From positions 62,001 to 126,000 of the forward strand of contig CAVVIB010000012.1 in NCBI GenBank assembly GCA_963748205.1: a DNA stretch of 64,000 nt, written 5' to 3'. The notes beneath the pieces are model-generated. The model made no database searches and was not told where the DNA came from. It worked only from the letters and a program-made list of their open reading frames with translations. Below, piece after piece: positions 62,961-64,000 of the stretch (the first letter of the stretch is position 1; each line of letters starts with the position of its first letter). Made by a program: the position numbers and the translations under genes. This DNA comes from JAIBJN01 sp963748205 (GTDB lineage Bacteria; Actinomycetota; Thermoleophilia; Gaiellales; Gaiellaceae).

Positions 62961-64000
62961 CGCTCCCGTTCGCCGAGGCCGCTCGCGATCTCCTGCGAAC
63001 GCAGCGGTCCACCGCTATCTGGTGCGAGGGGCGGCGTCTCCTTGCCGGCGCGGTCGCGGAAGCCGGCCACCAACTCTTGAAGTGCCTCTGCGGCTGTGTG
63101 CCGTGGGCTCCAGCCGAGCGTCTCCCGGGCTCGGTCGCAGGCCATCAGCGGCACGCCGAAACCGAGGTCGACCCAGCCCGGCGGAGACGGCTGGAGGTGA
63201 AGCCGCCAGCTCATCTCCACGGCGCGCCGCAAGAGTCGCCGGGAAACGTGGACAACGCGGGCGTCCGCGAGGCGTGCGAGCTCGGGGCCGTCGAGGACGG
63301 GATCGGCGGCGAGGTTGAACGCTCCTTGCACGGGCCGGACGAGCGCGAGGCGGAAAGCCTCGCCGACGTCCTCCGAGTGGATGCCCTGGAAGCGCAAGCT
63401 CGGATGGGAGGGAACGAATGGAACGAGCGCACGGCGAAGCAGTGGGCTGGGAAGGAACGGCCCGACGAACAGCCGCCGGATCCCGGATGCCGCAGTGCGC
63501 TTGAAGATCAAGGCCGGTCGCATGCGAACGACGCGAACGGCGCTTGTTCTCTGCCTCGAACCGGTCGAGCATGCGTTCGACTTCGGCCTTGTGGCGGCTG
63601 TAGAAGCTGGTTGCGATCCCGTCAACGGGCCACCTCTCGTCGACGAATCGGTCCTTCGGCCCGGGCGAGTACGTCCCGACCGACGAGGCGTAGACGAGCG
63701 CCGGCACGTGTGCTTCGCCCACCGCCCGCAAGACGCGCGCACTCCCGGTCAGGTTCGTCGCGCGCAGCGCCGCGTCGTCGCGTGAAGGCTGGATCGCCCA
63801 GGCGAGGTGGACGACCGCATCGGCGCCGCGGAAGAGCGGGACGAGGTCGTCGGACCGGATATCGGCCTGCCGCCACTCAGTCTTCGGAAACTCGGTGCGC
63901 GGGAGGCGGCGGGCGATGCCGAGAACCGACTCGACGGAGGGCTCGCGCGCGAGAGACTCCAGCAGGCTCGTGCCCACGTTTCCGGTCGCGCCGACGATCG
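62957..64000 (-). CDS. NAD-dependent epimerase/dehydratase, 5' end beyond the window (one frameshift)
   Basis: Extended SDR. The open frame reaches the window edge with IVGATGNVGTSLLESL, the nucleotide-binding loop, so only a few N-terminal residues are missing. YASSVGTYSPGP and SFYSRHKAEVE hold the catalytic Ser and the YxxxK pair. The frame shifts near 63535 and continues as AVRVVRMRPALIFKR and HSEDVGEAFRLALVRPVQGA. It converges on the alcohol dehydrogenase with a 4-bp overlap. Substrate unknown. Confidence 0.85.

Overview
The window is a high-GC, single-membrane (Gram-positive type) chromosome segment. Secreted proteins carry ordinary signal peptides or lipoboxes, there is no pilus secretin, and the sigma-70, ThyX, MptA/FolE2-type GTP cyclohydrolase and Ig-like secreted proteins point to a deep-branching actinobacterium, most likely class Thermoleophilia (Gaiellales or Solirubrobacterales). 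The placement is an inference from gene content only. I saw no rRNA, CRISPR array, insertion sequence or prophage; there is one tRNA gene (tRNA-Tyr).

Layout: 0-30 kb is mostly housekeeping and accessory metabolism: a secreted M14 carboxypeptidase, a polar amino-acid ABC importer, a secreted HExxH protease, thyX, an ECF sigma/anti-sigma pair, SDR, superoxide dismutase, plsY, folE2/mptA, an HD-GYP membrane protein, a large secreted Ig-like protein, fpg, a type II asparaginase, the principal sigma factor, a GT39-like membrane glycosyltransferase, LtrA, GNAT, and CDF and ZIP metal transporters. 30-49 kb is a nearly continuous type IV pilus (T4P) locus: two PilT-type ATPases, a dual-domain cell-wall hydrolase, a PASTA protein, several prepilins, PilD, PilB, a TadG-like von Willebrand protein, a thioredoxin-fold protein, the major pilin, PilM-PilN-PilO plus a Gly-Ser linker protein, and PilC. 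49-53.5 kb holds a membrane nucleotide cyclase with a LuxR/TPR regulator. 53.5-57.5 kb holds a decayed methyltransferase and a LysR / metallo-beta-lactamase / MFS-rhodanese sulfur module. 57.5-64 kb is a stress-type region: ferritin-like protein, Rieske/FAD oxidoreductase, small membrane proteins, DUF2243, zinc ribbon, CBS protein, zinc alcohol dehydrogenase and an epimerase.

Most interesting signal: GCCGATA-type -10 boxes, in the best cases with a TAAA/TAAG/TAAT-like -35 exactly 11 bp upstream, stand before most T4P transcription units (pilT1, PASTA gene, pilD, pilB, pilT2, thioredoxin-like gene, prepilin operon, pilC). One also stands before the GT39-like glycosyltransferase gene 7 kb away. 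This is the promoter grammar of the sigma-28 (FliA/SigD/WhiG) family, here apparently devoted to pili, with an additional ATCCCC...GGGGAT inverted repeat beside several of these promoters. A second set of promoters of the SigB/SigF type (GTTT, 14-15 bp, GGGTAA-like) occurs in the 58-62 kb stress region.

Caution: at least 14 genes carry single-base frameshifts, often in G or C runs and often compensated further along the same gene. Most are probably consensus errors of the assembly, so those genes are annotated as single CDS with the shift described rather than as pseudogenes.
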